From NCBI RefSeq assembly GCF_900177725.1, contig NZ_FXAT01000002.1, positions 620,001 to 684,000 on the forward strand: DNA of 64,000 nt. The letters are read 5' to 3'. The stretch comes from Paraburkholderia susongensis (GTDB lineage: Bacteria > Pseudomonadota > Gammaproteobacteria > Burkholderiales > Burkholderiaceae). Positions 35,501 to 44,295 of the stretch are shown here, piece by piece (within the stretch, counting starts at the first letter, position 1; the number at the start of each line of letters is the position of its first letter). The translations under genes and the position numbers were made by a program. The notes under the pieces were generated by a model. The model did not search any database. It was not told the origin of the DNA and saw nothing but the letters and a program-made list of their open reading frames with translations.

Positions 35501-36733
35501 TCAGCCGCGCGGGCCGTTTGTGGTATTTGCGGCCTTTGCGGTTTCGGTGTCGAAGTGCAGGCGGGCCGGGTCGCCCCAGAACTGCCCGTGTCGGACGATG
35601 GCCCGCTCGGCGGGAACGGCCGCGACAGCGGCGGCGGCGTTCTCAGCCTTCAGGATGACGAACGATGCCTCGTTGCCCGCCTTCAGGCCATAGTCGTGCT
35701 TGCCGATCACGGCCGCGCCGGCTGTGCTCACCATGTCCAGCGCGACCAGCAGTGCTTCGTCGGTATAGAACCCGGAGCGGTAGCCGATCAGCATGGCCCG
35801 CTGGAGCATGTCGCCGTTTCCGTACGGCCACCAGGCGTCCTGAATGTTGTCGTTGCCGCTGAAGACGCGCACACCCGCCGCACGCAGTTGCAGAATCGGC
35901 GGAAAGGCCCGGTCTCCGGGAGCGTTCGTCATGATCGATACGTCTGCTTTCGCGAGCACATCCGCGACGCGCTCGACCTGCGCGGCTTCGACATCGCCCA
36001 ATGCATAGGCGTGGCTGACCGACACCCTGCCCTGCAAGCCGCACGCGCGGGTGCGCTCGGCAATGCGATGCAGCTGGCCGATGCCTTGCTCGCCCGGCTC
36101 ATGCAAATGAATGTCGATCTTCACGCCGTATTTCTGCGCAATGCCGAAGATGATGTCGAGCTGACCTTGCGCGTCGCCGTCGAGGGTGGTCGGGTCGATG
36201 CCGCCTACGGCTTCCACGCCTTCGCGCGCCGCCGCGCCGAGGACATCGGCGGTGCCCGGACACGAGATGACGCCAGCCTGCGGAAATGCGACGAGTTCGA
36301 TGTCGACGATGCCGCGCCACTTCTCGCGCGCTTCCATCACGGCATGAAGATGAGTCAGACCGGTCGTCGCGTCCACGTCGACGTGGCTTCTCATCGCCAT
36401 CGTGCCGAACGATGCGGCCTGACGGATCAGCGCATCGGCGCGCACCGCCACGGGCAATGCGTTCGCGAGCGCCTGTTTCTCGTCGGCAAGGCGTTCGCGC
36501 AGCGTCGCGGCAGCGCGATGAGGGCGCCAGCGGTCGCCCACGAAGCTCTTGTCGAGATGGATATGTCCATCGACCCACCCCGGCAGCACGAGATGCCCTT
36601 TCAGGTCGACGACCTCGGCGCTGCCGCTCTCAGGACGCTCGGCGCCGACGCTGACGAAGCGGCCATCGCGTACCGCGAGATTCAGGGGTTTGCCGTCAAC
36701 GCCCACGGCGTTGACGAATACGCGGTCGATCAT
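35501..36733 (-). CDS. Amidohydrolase, cytosine deaminase-like
   Basis: Metal-dependent hydrolase of 410 residues. The beta-barrel ligands are visible: GHIHLDKS after LVLPGWVD, DIHLHEPGEQ, VSHAYAL and the late acid in SGNDNIQDAWWPYG. This order matches cytosine deaminase (CodA), including the DNIQDAWxPxG segment. Related enzymes deaminate isoguanine, creatinine or other cyclic amidines, so substrate is open. It is the first gene of a short minus-strand run ahead of allE, 69 bp away, suggesting joint nitrogen recovery from nucleobases. Confidence 0.85.
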   Translation of the reverse strand: MIDRVFVNAVGVDGKPLNLAVRDGRFVSVGAERPESGSAEVVDLKGHLVLPGWVDGHIHLDKSFVGDRWRPHRAAATLRERLADEKQALANALPVAVRADALIRQAASFGTMAMRSHVDVDATTGLTHLHAVMEAREKWRGIVDIELVAFPQAGVISCPGTADVLGAAAREGVEAVGGIDPTTLDGDAQGQLDIIFGIAQKYGVKIDIHLHEPGEQGIGQLHRIAERTRACGLQGRVSVSHAYALGDVEAAQVERVADVLAKADVSIMTNAPGDRAFPPILQLRAAGVRVFSGNDNIQDAWWPYGNGDMLQRAMLIGYRSGFYTDEALLVALDMVSTAGAAVIGKHDYGLKAGNEASFVILKAENAAAAVAAVPAERAIVRHGQFWGDPARLHFDTETAKAANTTNGPRG

Positions 36734-36866
36734 GACTGTGCCTCGGCGAATCGGAGGCCACTGGACGCGTCTTTATTGACGTTGTGCTCGCCGCGCCGCG
36801 TGGCCGTATGGGATAGATGCCGACACCATATCGCACGCCCGAGTCATCGACAAATTAAATGTTGAA

Positions 36867-37094
36867 ATGCATGTCATTCATTTTATTGATACTTTGCTAG
36901 CGGCCGGGCGCGCGCCGCCGCGTCTTCATGAACTCGACGAAGCGCAGCGCGGACGCGCCTATACGCGCTACATGCGCGAGCGGCACCCACAGAGTTTCGC
37001 GCACGACACTGTCGAGATCGCCGGCGCGGGGCACGACGCCGACGCGATGTTCGGCTCGCCGGCCGGCCTCGCGGAACTATTCGGCAAGACTTGA
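36867..37094 (+). CDS. Hypothetical small protein (75 aa)
   Basis: 75-residue ORF starting MHVIHFIDTLL, divergent from the amidohydrolase gene. It has no clear ribosome binding site, signal or known motif. The C-terminal half is Gly/Ala/Asp rich. Listed because it is the only frame that fills this gap and its composition looks protein-like; it may not be translated. Confidence 0.3.
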   Translation: MHVIHFIDTLLAAGRAPPRLHELDEAQRGRAYTRYMRERHPQSFAHDTVEIAGAGHDADAMFGSPAGLAELFGKT

Positions 37095-37177
37095 GACAGA
37101 CGGGCCCAAAGTGGGGCCCGAGGCGGATTCGAAACAGGTCATTCTCCGCTTCTGGCCGCGTTCGGCCTGCGCCCTGA

Positions 37178-38509
37178 TCACACCTTATTCACCCCGCCGC
37201 AGCCGAACCACCCGCGCACGGGTTTCGCGGCAGGCACCCACTTCGCGCAAGCCTGGAAAGCCAGCAACGCGCCGCCCACGGCAAACAGGATCGGAATCAG
37301 AAACTCCTGGCTCACGCGCGTAAACTCAAACGCGAGCACGACAGCGGTAATCGGCATCTGCATCGAAGCAGCGAGAAATGCCGTCGCACCAACCACCGCA
37401 AATGCCCCTGGCGAAGCACCCGGCCACACGAGAGTCCATAGTCCGCCGAGCACGATCGCCAGCAGCGCGCCATTCGCGAATCCCGGCGTCAGCAGCCCGC
37501 CTTCGGCGCCCGCACGCAGGCTGCTTGCGGTAATCGCGACCCGCAGCACCAGCAGCGTCGCCGCAAGGCTGATGCTCAATCCGCCGTCGAAGGCGAGACT
37601 CGCCGGACCCTTGCCGTTGCCGAGCAGTTGCGGGAAATACATCGCCAGCATGCCGATCATCGCGAAGTTCAGCAGCGACAACACCGGCAGGCGCCAGTCC
37701 TTCGGCGCGGCGGCGCGCGAGCGTTTCGTCAGTTCTACGAACCACCAGGCCACCGCGCCGAAAACCGGACCGCATACGATCGACCACACCGTCAGCGAGG
37801 CATTCAGCGTCATGGCCGGCGTCAGATACTGGAACTCGTTGCCGAGTCCCAACCGGGCGACCAGCGCGGCCACCGTCGACGTCACGACAGCCGGCACCAG
37901 CACGGACCAGCCGAACGTGCCCAGCAGCACTTCGAGCACGAACACCGCGCCGCCGAGCGGCACGTTGTAGACCGCGGCGAGACCCGCACCCGCGCCGCAC
38001 GCCACCATGATCCGGCTCTGCGCGACCGACAGCCCCGCGCGGCGCGACAGCCAGCCTGCCAGCGCCGAGCCGATTTCGCGCGGTGCGACCTCGCGGCCGA
38101 GCGGTGAGCCCAACGCAACCGTCACGATCTGCAGCAGCGCGTGGATCGTGGTGCTCATCAAAGGCATCTGCGGATCGTCGGATTTGAGCGCCGCGCGGAT
38201 GCTCACGAGCGGCCGTCCATAACGGTACAGCGCCCACCAACCGAGTCCGGCCACGAGCCCGCACAGCGTGAGAACCATCGCGCGACGCTGCGGCGACGCG
38301 TCGCTCACACCGTCGAGAAAGCTCGCAGCGCTGACCACGTGCGAGACGCTGTAACCGTAGGCGACATGTTGAATGCCATGCAGCAGCAACGCGAGCAGCA
38401 TGCCGCCGATGCCGGCACCGAGACCCGTAAGCAACGTAACGGCGGCGACTGCCATGAATGGGCTGTGTGCGCGGCGCACAGGCACCGGAGAAGTTGCGTT
38501 GACTGACAT
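37178..38509 (-). CDS. ClC-family chloride channel/antiporter
   Basis: Integral membrane protein of 443 residues with about ten hydrophobic helices, starting MSVNATSPVP at 38509. In-frame ATGs at 38533 and 38551 are alternatives; the frame is open to 38752. The selectivity-region motif is GSPLGREVAPREIG with the gating-type Glu140; canonical ClC proteins read GREGP, so this belongs to a variant branch. Later GAGAGLAAVYNVPLGGAVFV and AEGGLLTPGFANGA match the N- and F-helix chloride-binding regions. No CBS domains follow. It may be a chloride or fluoride/proton antiporter; exchange versus channel cannot be told. Confidence 0.86.
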   Translation of the reverse strand: MSVNATSPVPVRRAHSPFMAVAAVTLLTGLGAGIGGMLLALLLHGIQHVAYGYSVSHVVSAASFLDGVSDASPQRRAMVLTLCGLVAGLGWWALYRYGRPLVSIRAALKSDDPQMPLMSTTIHALLQIVTVALGSPLGREVAPREIGSALAGWLSRRAGLSVAQSRIMVACGAGAGLAAVYNVPLGGAVFVLEVLLGTFGWSVLVPAVVTSTVAALVARLGLGNEFQYLTPAMTLNASLTVWSIVCGPVFGAVAWWFVELTKRSRAAAPKDWRLPVLSLLNFAMIGMLAMYFPQLLGNGKGPASLAFDGGLSISLAATLLVLRVAITASSLRAGAEGGLLTPGFANGALLAIVLGGLWTLVWPGASPGAFAVVGATAFLAASMQMPITAVVLAFEFTRVSQEFLIPILFAVGGALLAFQACAKWVPAAKPVRGWFGCGGVNKV

Positions 38510-39009
38510 GAGGGATGCTCGGCAAGAGGACATGAAACGGATGGCGGTCATCTTATTGCGCGGCGCACCATGAATCAAATTGATTTTTCTCTTATATTGA
38601 TGCTCATTTTGCATATATACCGTGCGACTTCGATGCACACAAACGATTCGCGACACCAGCAACTGCCCACGCGCAGATACAGGCACACAGCGGTAACAGT
38701 ACGGCAAGTCAACCGTGCAATTCCGCGCTTTATAGCCGTGCTTTAAATCCAATGAATATTACAAATAACAAACTAATTTAATAACATTATCAATACGATA
38801 ATTACATTTAACCAACATAAAACACGTATTGCGGATTCAGCATGAAATTTGCTCTCCGGATTAACACGGATAAAAGCAGGTTCAACCATGCAAGCGCTTA
38901 ACGCTCGGCGTACACTCGCCGCAGGTATTGGCAGCAAGGCGCAAGGGGCAAAGGCAACGAAGCCGCCCGCCGTCAGTCGCGGGCTTGTGGAGACTCAGGA
39001 GAACAATCA
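38510..39009. other. 500-bp intergenic region with an A+T-rich core
   Basis: Divergent gap between ClC and MFS genes. The part 38740-38880 is strikingly A+T rich, poor in coding signal and probably holds the promoters. ATTATC, five bases, GATAAT (38786-38802) is a 17-bp dyad that could bind a regulator. A ribosome binding site (AGGAG) precedes the MFS start. Confidence 0.45.
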
Positions 39010-40257
39010 ATGAGCTGGACTCGGGAACAGAGAAACGTCACGATCGCCGCCTATCTGGGCTGGACACTCGACGCATTCGATTTCTTTCTGATGGTGTTCG
39101 TATTGAAAGATATCGCGCAGGAATTCGGTACGGACATTCCGTCAGTTGCGTTTGCGATCATGCTGACCTTGATGATGCGTCCGCTCGGCGCATTGATTTT
39201 CGGCTGGCTCGCGGACAAATACGGCCGCCGTCCCACGCTGATGATCAACATCGCGTGCTTCTCGCTGCTCGAACTGCTGTCCGGTCTCTCGCCGAATCTG
39301 ATGACCCTGCTCGTGCTGCGCGCGCTGTTCGGTATCGCGATGGGCGGCGAATGGGGCGTCGGCGGCGCGCTGACGATGGAAACCGTGCCGCCGAAATCGC
39401 GCGGCATCGTCTCGGGTCTCCTGCAGGCCGGTTATCCGAGCGGCTTTCTGCTCGCCTCGATCGTGTTCGGCGTGTTCTATCAATACATCGGCTGGCGCGG
39501 CATGTTCTTCGTCGGCGTGGTGCCCGCGCTGCTCGTGCTCTATATCCGCGCGCACGTGCCGGAATCCCCGGCATTCAAGACGCTCGAAAAGAAGGTGCGT
39601 CCCGGCCTCATCGCGACGCTCAAGCAGAACGTCGGCCTGTCGATCTACGCGATCATTCTCATGACCGCGTTCAACTTCTTCTCGCACGGCTCGCAGGATC
39701 TCTATCCGACCTTCCTGCGCGTGCAGCGTCAGTTCGATGCGCACACGGTGTCGTGGATCACGATCACGCTGAACATCGGCGCGATCTGCGGGGGCCTCTT
39801 CTTCGGCTGGCTGTCGGAGAAGATCGGCCGCAAGCGCACGATCTTCATCGCCGCGGTGATCGCGTTGCCGGTGCTGCCGCTGTGGGCTTTCTCGACCACA
39901 CCGATGCTGCTCGCGCTCGGCGCATTCCTGATGCAGATCTCCGTGCAAGGCGCATGGGGCGTGATTCCGGTGCACCTGAACGAAATCTCGCCTGATGAAA
40001 TCCGCGCGACCTTCCCCGGTCTCGTGTATCAGCTCGGCAATCTGATCTCGTCGGTCAACGGTCCGATGCAGGCGAAAATCGCCGAACTGCACGGCAACAA
40101 CTATGCGCTCGTGATGGCGGTCGTGATCGGCATCGTCGCGGTCGTGATCTGCGCGCTGATTCCGTTCAGCCGCGAGCGCCGCGGCATCGACATGATCCAG
40201 TCCGCACGTGACGTCGGCACGCCCTCTGTAGGCAGCGCGGCGGGAGGACAGGTCTAG
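39010..40257 (+). CDS. MFS transporter, sialate/organic acid:H+ symporter type
   Basis: Permease of 415 residues with twelve helices. WTLDAFDFFLMVFVLKDIAQ in helix 1 and the MFS loop GWLADKYGRRPTLMI are typical of the NanT/lactate (SHS) group, as are GEWGVGGALTMETVPPKSRG and QAGYPSGFLLAS. ATG at 39010 follows AGGAGAAC. The substrate is probably a monocarboxylic acid, by family; nothing nearby narrows it down. It is followed by a strong terminator and then a TetR gene, so it is monocistronic. Confidence 0.88.
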   Translation: MSWTREQRNVTIAAYLGWTLDAFDFFLMVFVLKDIAQEFGTDIPSVAFAIMLTLMMRPLGALIFGWLADKYGRRPTLMINIACFSLLELLSGLSPNLMTLLVLRALFGIAMGGEWGVGGALTMETVPPKSRGIVSGLLQAGYPSGFLLASIVFGVFYQYIGWRGMFFVGVVPALLVLYIRAHVPESPAFKTLEKKVRPGLIATLKQNVGLSIYAIILMTAFNFFSHGSQDLYPTFLRVQRQFDAHTVSWITITLNIGAICGGLFFGWLSEKIGRKRTIFIAAVIALPVLPLWAFSTTPMLLALGAFLMQISVQGAWGVIPVHLNEISPDEIRATFPGLVYQLGNLISSVNGPMQAKIAELHGNNYALVMAVVIGIVAVVICALIPFSRERRGIDMIQSARDVGTPSVGSAAGGQV

Positions 40258-40427
40258 GAACGCCATTCGTTCGAACTGGACAGCTATCGTGCCGGCGCAT
40301 TAACGGGCACGTTGGCCGGCACATTAGCGGGCGCAATAGCCTCGAAGACGGTTCGAACCGCCACGGCGCCAACACGCGCCGGGCGTGAAAAGTTCAGGCA
40401 CGAAGCCCGATACATTGCAGGCGATAC

Positions 40428-40466
40428 GAGGCCGTTCCGATTCGATCGGAACGGCCTCTTTGTTTT
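40428..40466 (+). terminator. Rho-independent terminator of the MFS gene
   Basis: GAGGCCGTTCCGAT (40428-40441) and its perfect complement (40445-40458) form a 14-bp stem with a 3-base loop, followed by TTTGTTTT. This is a textbook terminator. A second 11-bp inverted repeat, TTTTCCGCGCG/CGCGCGGAAAA, follows at 40463-40497. Confidence 0.88.
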
Positions 40467-40587
40467 CCGCGCGACATGACTCGCCGCGCGCGGAAAAGAG
40501 CGCTTTCGTCTGATCTTCTAGAGGAGTTAGTCGAGCCGGACACCTTGATCGCAGCGGCCATCCTTCTTTATCCTGAAAAACGGTTGT

Positions 40588-40605
40588 TTCAAATATCGAT
40601 TTGAA
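40588..40605. promoter_or_regulatory. Candidate TetR operator
   Basis: TTCAAATATCGATTTGAA: perfect 7-bp arms around ATCG, centred about 54 bp upstream of the TetR start. TetR-family fatty-acid regulators typically bind such palindromes in their own promoter. No other copy was noticed in the fatty-acid gene block. Confidence 0.5.
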
Positions 40606-40650
40606 TCGCTTGTTTGCGAGCCGGCAGCGCCGGCCACTGGGAGACGCAAC

Positions 40651-41472
40651 ATGGCAGTTCGCGCAACAGGCCGGCATGCCGGCGACACCAAGTCACGCAT
40701 TCTCGACACCGCGGAGACGCTCTTCATCGAATGCGGCTATGAAGCGATGTCGCTGCGCCAGATCACTTCGCGCGCCGAAGTCAATCTCGCGGCGGTCAAC
40801 TATCACTTCGGCAGCAAGGAATCGCTGATTCATTCGATGCTTTCGCGCCGTCTCGACCGGCTCAACGAGGAGCGGCTCAAGCTGCTCGACCGCTTCGACA
40901 GAATGCTCGGCGCGCGCCTGACCTGCGAGCACGTGCTCGGCGCGATGTTCATTCCGGCGCTGCGTTTGTCGCGCGATCCGCGCGTCGGCGGCAAGGCGTT
41001 TTTGCGCCTGCTCGGCCGTGCCTATACCGATCCGTCGGCGTTCATTCGCGACTTTCTGAACCAGCATTACGAATCGGTGGCCGTGCGCTTTTTCGATGCG
41101 TTCCAGCGCGCGCTGCCGCATCTGCCGCGCGAAGAACTCGGCTGGCGGCTACACTTCGCGATCGGCGCGCTGTCGGGTGTGCTCGCGGGCACCGACACCG
41201 ACAGCCTCATTTCCGAGTTCTCGCAGGGCAAGTCGATGAACGACCTGCAACTGATCGCGCGCCTCGCCTCGCTGATGGTCGCCGCGCTCAAGGCGCCGCT
41301 GCCGGACAGTTCGCAACTGGCGATGTTCGCCGCGGTGCTCGGCGATGCGGCCGAAGGTGGTGTGGTCGAAGGTGGTGCGGCGGAAGGCGATGCAGCCACT
41401 GGTGAACGCCGGGAGGGCAACCCCGAGCCAGCGCCCGCATCGTTGCGGCCTATGCTGCACGGTACCGCGTAA
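40651..41472 (+). CDS. TetR/AcrR-family regulator
   Basis: 273 residues. The helix-turn-helix spans about 12-60: ILDTAETLFIECGYEAMSLR then QITSRAEVNLAAVNYHFGSK. The ligand domain resembles PsrA-like regulators of fatty-acid metabolism (LHFAIGALSGVLAGTDTDSL). The last 45 residues are low-complexity Gly/Ala/Glu (DAAEGGVVEGGAAEGDAATG) and may be an unstructured tail. It lies upstream of the FabG-MaoC-thiolase-FadD block on the same strand, so control of that block and autorepression through the dyad at 40588 are plausible. Confidence 0.85.
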   Translation: MAVRATGRHAGDTKSRILDTAETLFIECGYEAMSLRQITSRAEVNLAAVNYHFGSKESLIHSMLSRRLDRLNEERLKLLDRFDRMLGARLTCEHVLGAMFIPALRLSRDPRVGGKAFLRLLGRAYTDPSAFIRDFLNQHYESVAVRFFDAFQRALPHLPREELGWRLHFAIGALSGVLAGTDTDSLISEFSQGKSMNDLQLIARLASLMVAALKAPLPDSSQLAMFAAVLGDAAEGGVVEGGAAEGDAATGERREGNPEPAPASLRPMLHGTA

Positions 41473-41826
41473 AAGCGCGGCGCCAGCGCGAATCGAAACA
41501 TCGAACACATCGGCGGGGGCTGCGCCGGCATACGCCACCGCGAGCAAAGCAGCGGACGTTGGCAAGCAGACCGAAGCATCGGTGCAATGAAAAAACTTCC
41601 CCCCGCGAAGGCTGGGAAATCGGACAATTCCGCGGCAATTCCTGCATCGAGGACCGCCACAGACCATCACGGCAAAGCGCACCCGATACGTCCAACTCAA
41701 GGCACACTGACACACGTTCGGCGTCCCTGAAAAGAGGCTTGCAGCCGGACTCCCCTGAGGGGACTTCCGGCGGCCGTGTCCCCCAAGGGGGACGTCCTTC
41801 GGGTGTCCAGCGGAGTAATCAACGAC
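41473..41826. other. 354-bp gap with leader hairpins
   Basis: Leader of the FabG operon. Two hairpins lie just ahead of the gene: TCCCC-TGA-GGGGA (41751-41763) and GTCCCCC-AA-GGGGGAC (41778-41793). Similar paired hairpins occur before some genes in this genus and may act as transcript or translation signals. No gene is seen. Confidence 0.5.
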
Positions 41827-43293
41827 ATGAACGACTCCTACCTGAAGTTCGTCAACTCGCCGTTCGGCGCGCGCCTCGCGCGCTCGCTCGGTCTGCCGAA
41901 GCCCGAGGTGCTGCGGCGCTATCGCGGGGACCGGCCCGAGTTCGACGGTCTGATCGCGATCGGCGCGGGCCACGAGCCGCGCCTGTTCGACGCGCTCGCG
42001 AAGCTGGTCGCGAGTATCGGCATGACGAGCGTCGCGCACGAAAGCGCCGGACTGTGGGTACCGCTCGCCAACCGCCACGGTCTGATGACCGGGCGCTTCG
42101 AAGCGGCTGAAGCCGGCTCGTCCGGCAAGCTCGCCGCGCTGCTGTTCGACGCGAGCGGAATCGAAGACAGCAGCCATCTCGAACCGCTCTACGGCTTCTT
42201 TCACGACACGCTGCGCTCGCTCGGCCAATGCGGGCGCATCGTCGTGCTGGGCCGGCCGCCCGAGGCATGCGCAAGCTCGCGCCAGTGGACCGCGCAGCGC
42301 GCGCTCGAAGGCCTGACGCGTTCGCTCGGCAAGGAAGCGCGGCGCGGCATCACGGCGAATCTGGTGTATGTGGAGGAAGGCGCGGAAAGCACCGAAAGCG
42401 GCATCGACGCGACGCTGCGTTTCTTCCTGTCGCCACGCTCGGCCTATGTGTCGGGTCAGGTGGTGCGTATCGTACAAAGCAGCGCCCAAAGCGGCACACA
42501 AGGCGGCGCGGGCGGCGCTCACGTTGGCGGCGGCACGAGCGCCCTCGCCGTCGACTGGGCGCAACCGCTCGCCGGCCGCCGCGCGCTCGTGACCGGCGCC
42601 GCGCGCGGCATTGGCGCGGCGATCGCGAGCGTGCTCGCAGCCGAAGGCGCGCACGTGATCGGCCTCGACATGCCGTCCGCGCGCGACGCGCTCGCCGCGA
42701 CCCTGCGCCCGCTCAACGGCACCGCGCTCGCGTTCGACATCGCCGCACCCGAAGCGCCCGCGCAGATCGCTGCCGCGCTCGACGAGCAAGGCGTCGACAT
42801 CGTCGTGCACAACGCCGGCATCACGAAGGACAAAACCATCGCGAAGATGAGCGAGGCCGCGTGGCAAAGCGTGCTCGACATCAACCTCGGCGCGCAGGAG
42901 CGCATCGACGACGCGCTGCTCGCGGGCGGCATCCTGCGCGACCGCGGACGCATCGTCGCGGTGTCGTCGATCAGCGGTATCGCGGGCAATCTGGGGCAGA
43001 CCAACTACGCGACCTCGAAGGCCGGGGTGATCGGCCGCGTGCAGAGCATGGCGCCGCGGTTGCGCGCGCGCGGCATCACGATCAACGCGGTCGCGCCGGG
43101 CTTCATCGAAACGCAGATGACCGCGAAGATTCCGCTCACGATCCGCGAGGCCGGCCGCCGCATGAACTCGATGAGCCAGGGCGGCCAGCCGGTCGACGTC
43201 GCGCAGACCATCGCATGGCTCGCGCAGCCGGGCTCGGCGGGCATCAGCGGCCAGGTCGTGCGCGTGTGCGGTCAAAGCCTGATTGGAGCATGA
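41827..43293 (+). CDS. High-molecular-weight 3-oxoacyl-ACP reductase (FabG-like, two Rossmann domains)
   Basis: 488-residue SDR from ATG at 41827 (MNDSYLKFVNSPFGARLARS); the frame reaches back to 41776 without family similarity. The N-terminal 230 residues form a degenerate Rossmann-like domain. The C-terminal SDR carries VTGAARGIGAAIA for the coenzyme (about 255), NNAG as HNAGITKDKT, catalytic Ser in VSSISGIAGN and Tyr-x3-Lys in YATSK. This architecture matches the large FabG proteins of mycobacteria and Burkholderia, which reduce 3-oxoacyl-CoA or -ACP. The stop overlaps the next gene's start (ATGA). Confidence 0.87.
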   Translation: MNDSYLKFVNSPFGARLARSLGLPKPEVLRRYRGDRPEFDGLIAIGAGHEPRLFDALAKLVASIGMTSVAHESAGLWVPLANRHGLMTGRFEAAEAGSSGKLAALLFDASGIEDSSHLEPLYGFFHDTLRSLGQCGRIVVLGRPPEACASSRQWTAQRALEGLTRSLGKEARRGITANLVYVEEGAESTESGIDATLRFFLSPRSAYVSGQVVRIVQSSAQSGTQGGAGGAHVGGGTSALAVDWAQPLAGRRALVTGAARGIGAAIASVLAAEGAHVIGLDMPSARDALAATLRPLNGTALAFDIAAPEAPAQIAAALDEQGVDIVVHNAGITKDKTIAKMSEAAWQSVLDINLGAQERIDDALLAGGILRDRGRIVAVSSISGIAGNLGQTNYATSKAGVIGRVQSMAPRLRARGITINAVAPGFIETQMTAKIPLTIREAGRRMNSMSQGGQPVDVAQTIAWLAQPGSAGISGQVVRVCGQSLIGA

Positions 43294-44237
43294 GCATGCG
43301 CGAGCCGGATGATCCGTTCGGGAACCGTCATGCCGCCTCCGCGCGAGGCGACGGCGCGCGGCCGAAAACCGTCATCGTCGAAACGCTGCCGGCGCCCGCG
43401 AAGCTCTATGCGCGCGCGTTGCCGGGCATCGTCAAGCGCGGCCGCCACACGCACTCGACGCAACTGCCGGCGCTGCGGCTCGTGCGCCCCGCCATCGCGC
43501 TCGACCCCGGTCCCGTGTGGCGCTATGCGCGCGTGTGCGGCTTCATCCCCGAGCATGGCGTGCCGCTCACCTATCCGCATCTGCTCGCGTTTCCGCTGCA
43601 TCTGCTGATGCTGACCGACCCCGCGTTTCCATGGCCCGCGCTCGGGCTCGTGCATCTCGCCAATCACGTGCGGCTGCGCCGCCCGCTCGCGTACAAGGAC
43701 CTGCTGCGCATCGAGGTGGAATTCGGCGCGCTGCTGCGCCACGACAAGGGCCAGGCGTTCGTCGTGCATACGCGCATCTACCGGCGCGGCGAAGCGGTAT
43801 GGGACGGCGACAGCATTTATCTGAAGCGTGCGGTGCCGGCGACCGGTCATCCGCTCGAATCGCTCGCGCCCGGCCCCGATGCGCTGCAACGCATCGCGCG
43901 CTGGCAGCTCGCGCCGCAATTGGGCCGCGACTACGCGGGCGTGTCCGGCGACTACAACCCGATTCACCTCGCCGCGCTATCGGCCAAGGCGTTCGGCTTT
44001 CCGCGCGCGATCGCGCATGGCATGTGGACGCTCGCGCGCGCCGTGTCTTCGTTGCAGCCGCCGAAGCCGCTCGCCGAAGCGACGCTAGCCGCCGAATTCA
44101 AGGTGCCGATGCTGCTGCCAGGCGAAGCGTCGTTGTGGAGCGCGTCGCCGTCGCTGATCGAGCGCGATTTCGAGGTACGCGACATGGCTGGTGAAAAGCC
44201 GCATTTGCGCGCACGCATGCAGTGGCGACTGCAATGA
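43290..44237 (+). CDS. MaoC-like acyl dehydratase/hydratase
   Basis: 315-residue hot-dog protein, start ATG at 43290 overlapping the FabG stop. The hydratase-2 motif is VSGDYNPIHLAALSAKAFGF, with Asp and His catalytic, followed by PRAIAHGMWTLARAV. The N-terminal half (LTYPHLLAFPLHLLMLTD) looks like a second, degenerate hot-dog domain, as in R-hydratases of about 300 residues. It would hydrate enoyl-CoA or dehydrate hydroxyacyl-ACP, the partner reaction to FabG. It is followed 58 bp later by the thiolase gene. Confidence 0.87.
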   Translation: MSMREPDDPFGNRHAASARGDGARPKTVIVETLPAPAKLYARALPGIVKRGRHTHSTQLPALRLVRPAIALDPGPVWRYARVCGFIPEHGVPLTYPHLLAFPLHLLMLTDPAFPWPALGLVHLANHVRLRRPLAYKDLLRIEVEFGALLRHDKGQAFVVHTRIYRRGEAVWDGDSIYLKRAVPATGHPLESLAPGPDALQRIARWQLAPQLGRDYAGVSGDYNPIHLAALSAKAFGFPRAIAHGMWTLARAVSSLQPPKPLAEATLAAEFKVPMLLPGEASLWSASPSLIERDFEVRDMAGEKPHLRARMQWRLQ

Positions 44238-44295
44238 GCCACGGCAACACCATTCGCCCCTCCCTTCACCCGGCCACGACCTCAAGGAGCCGAGC

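Larger units (their letters stand above)
40258..40650. other. 393-bp gap with terminator and TetR promoter
   Basis: Contains near-direct repeats (GCCGGC-CATTA-CGGGC, about 40293-40332), a Rho-independent terminator, a second hairpin and a candidate TetR operator (separate entries). No gene is visible. Confidence 0.5.

Noticed and set aside
41149..43275. 708-residue minus-strand frame opposite TetR and FabG
   Set aside because: Shadow of the TetR and FabG genes, whose domains are recognisable.
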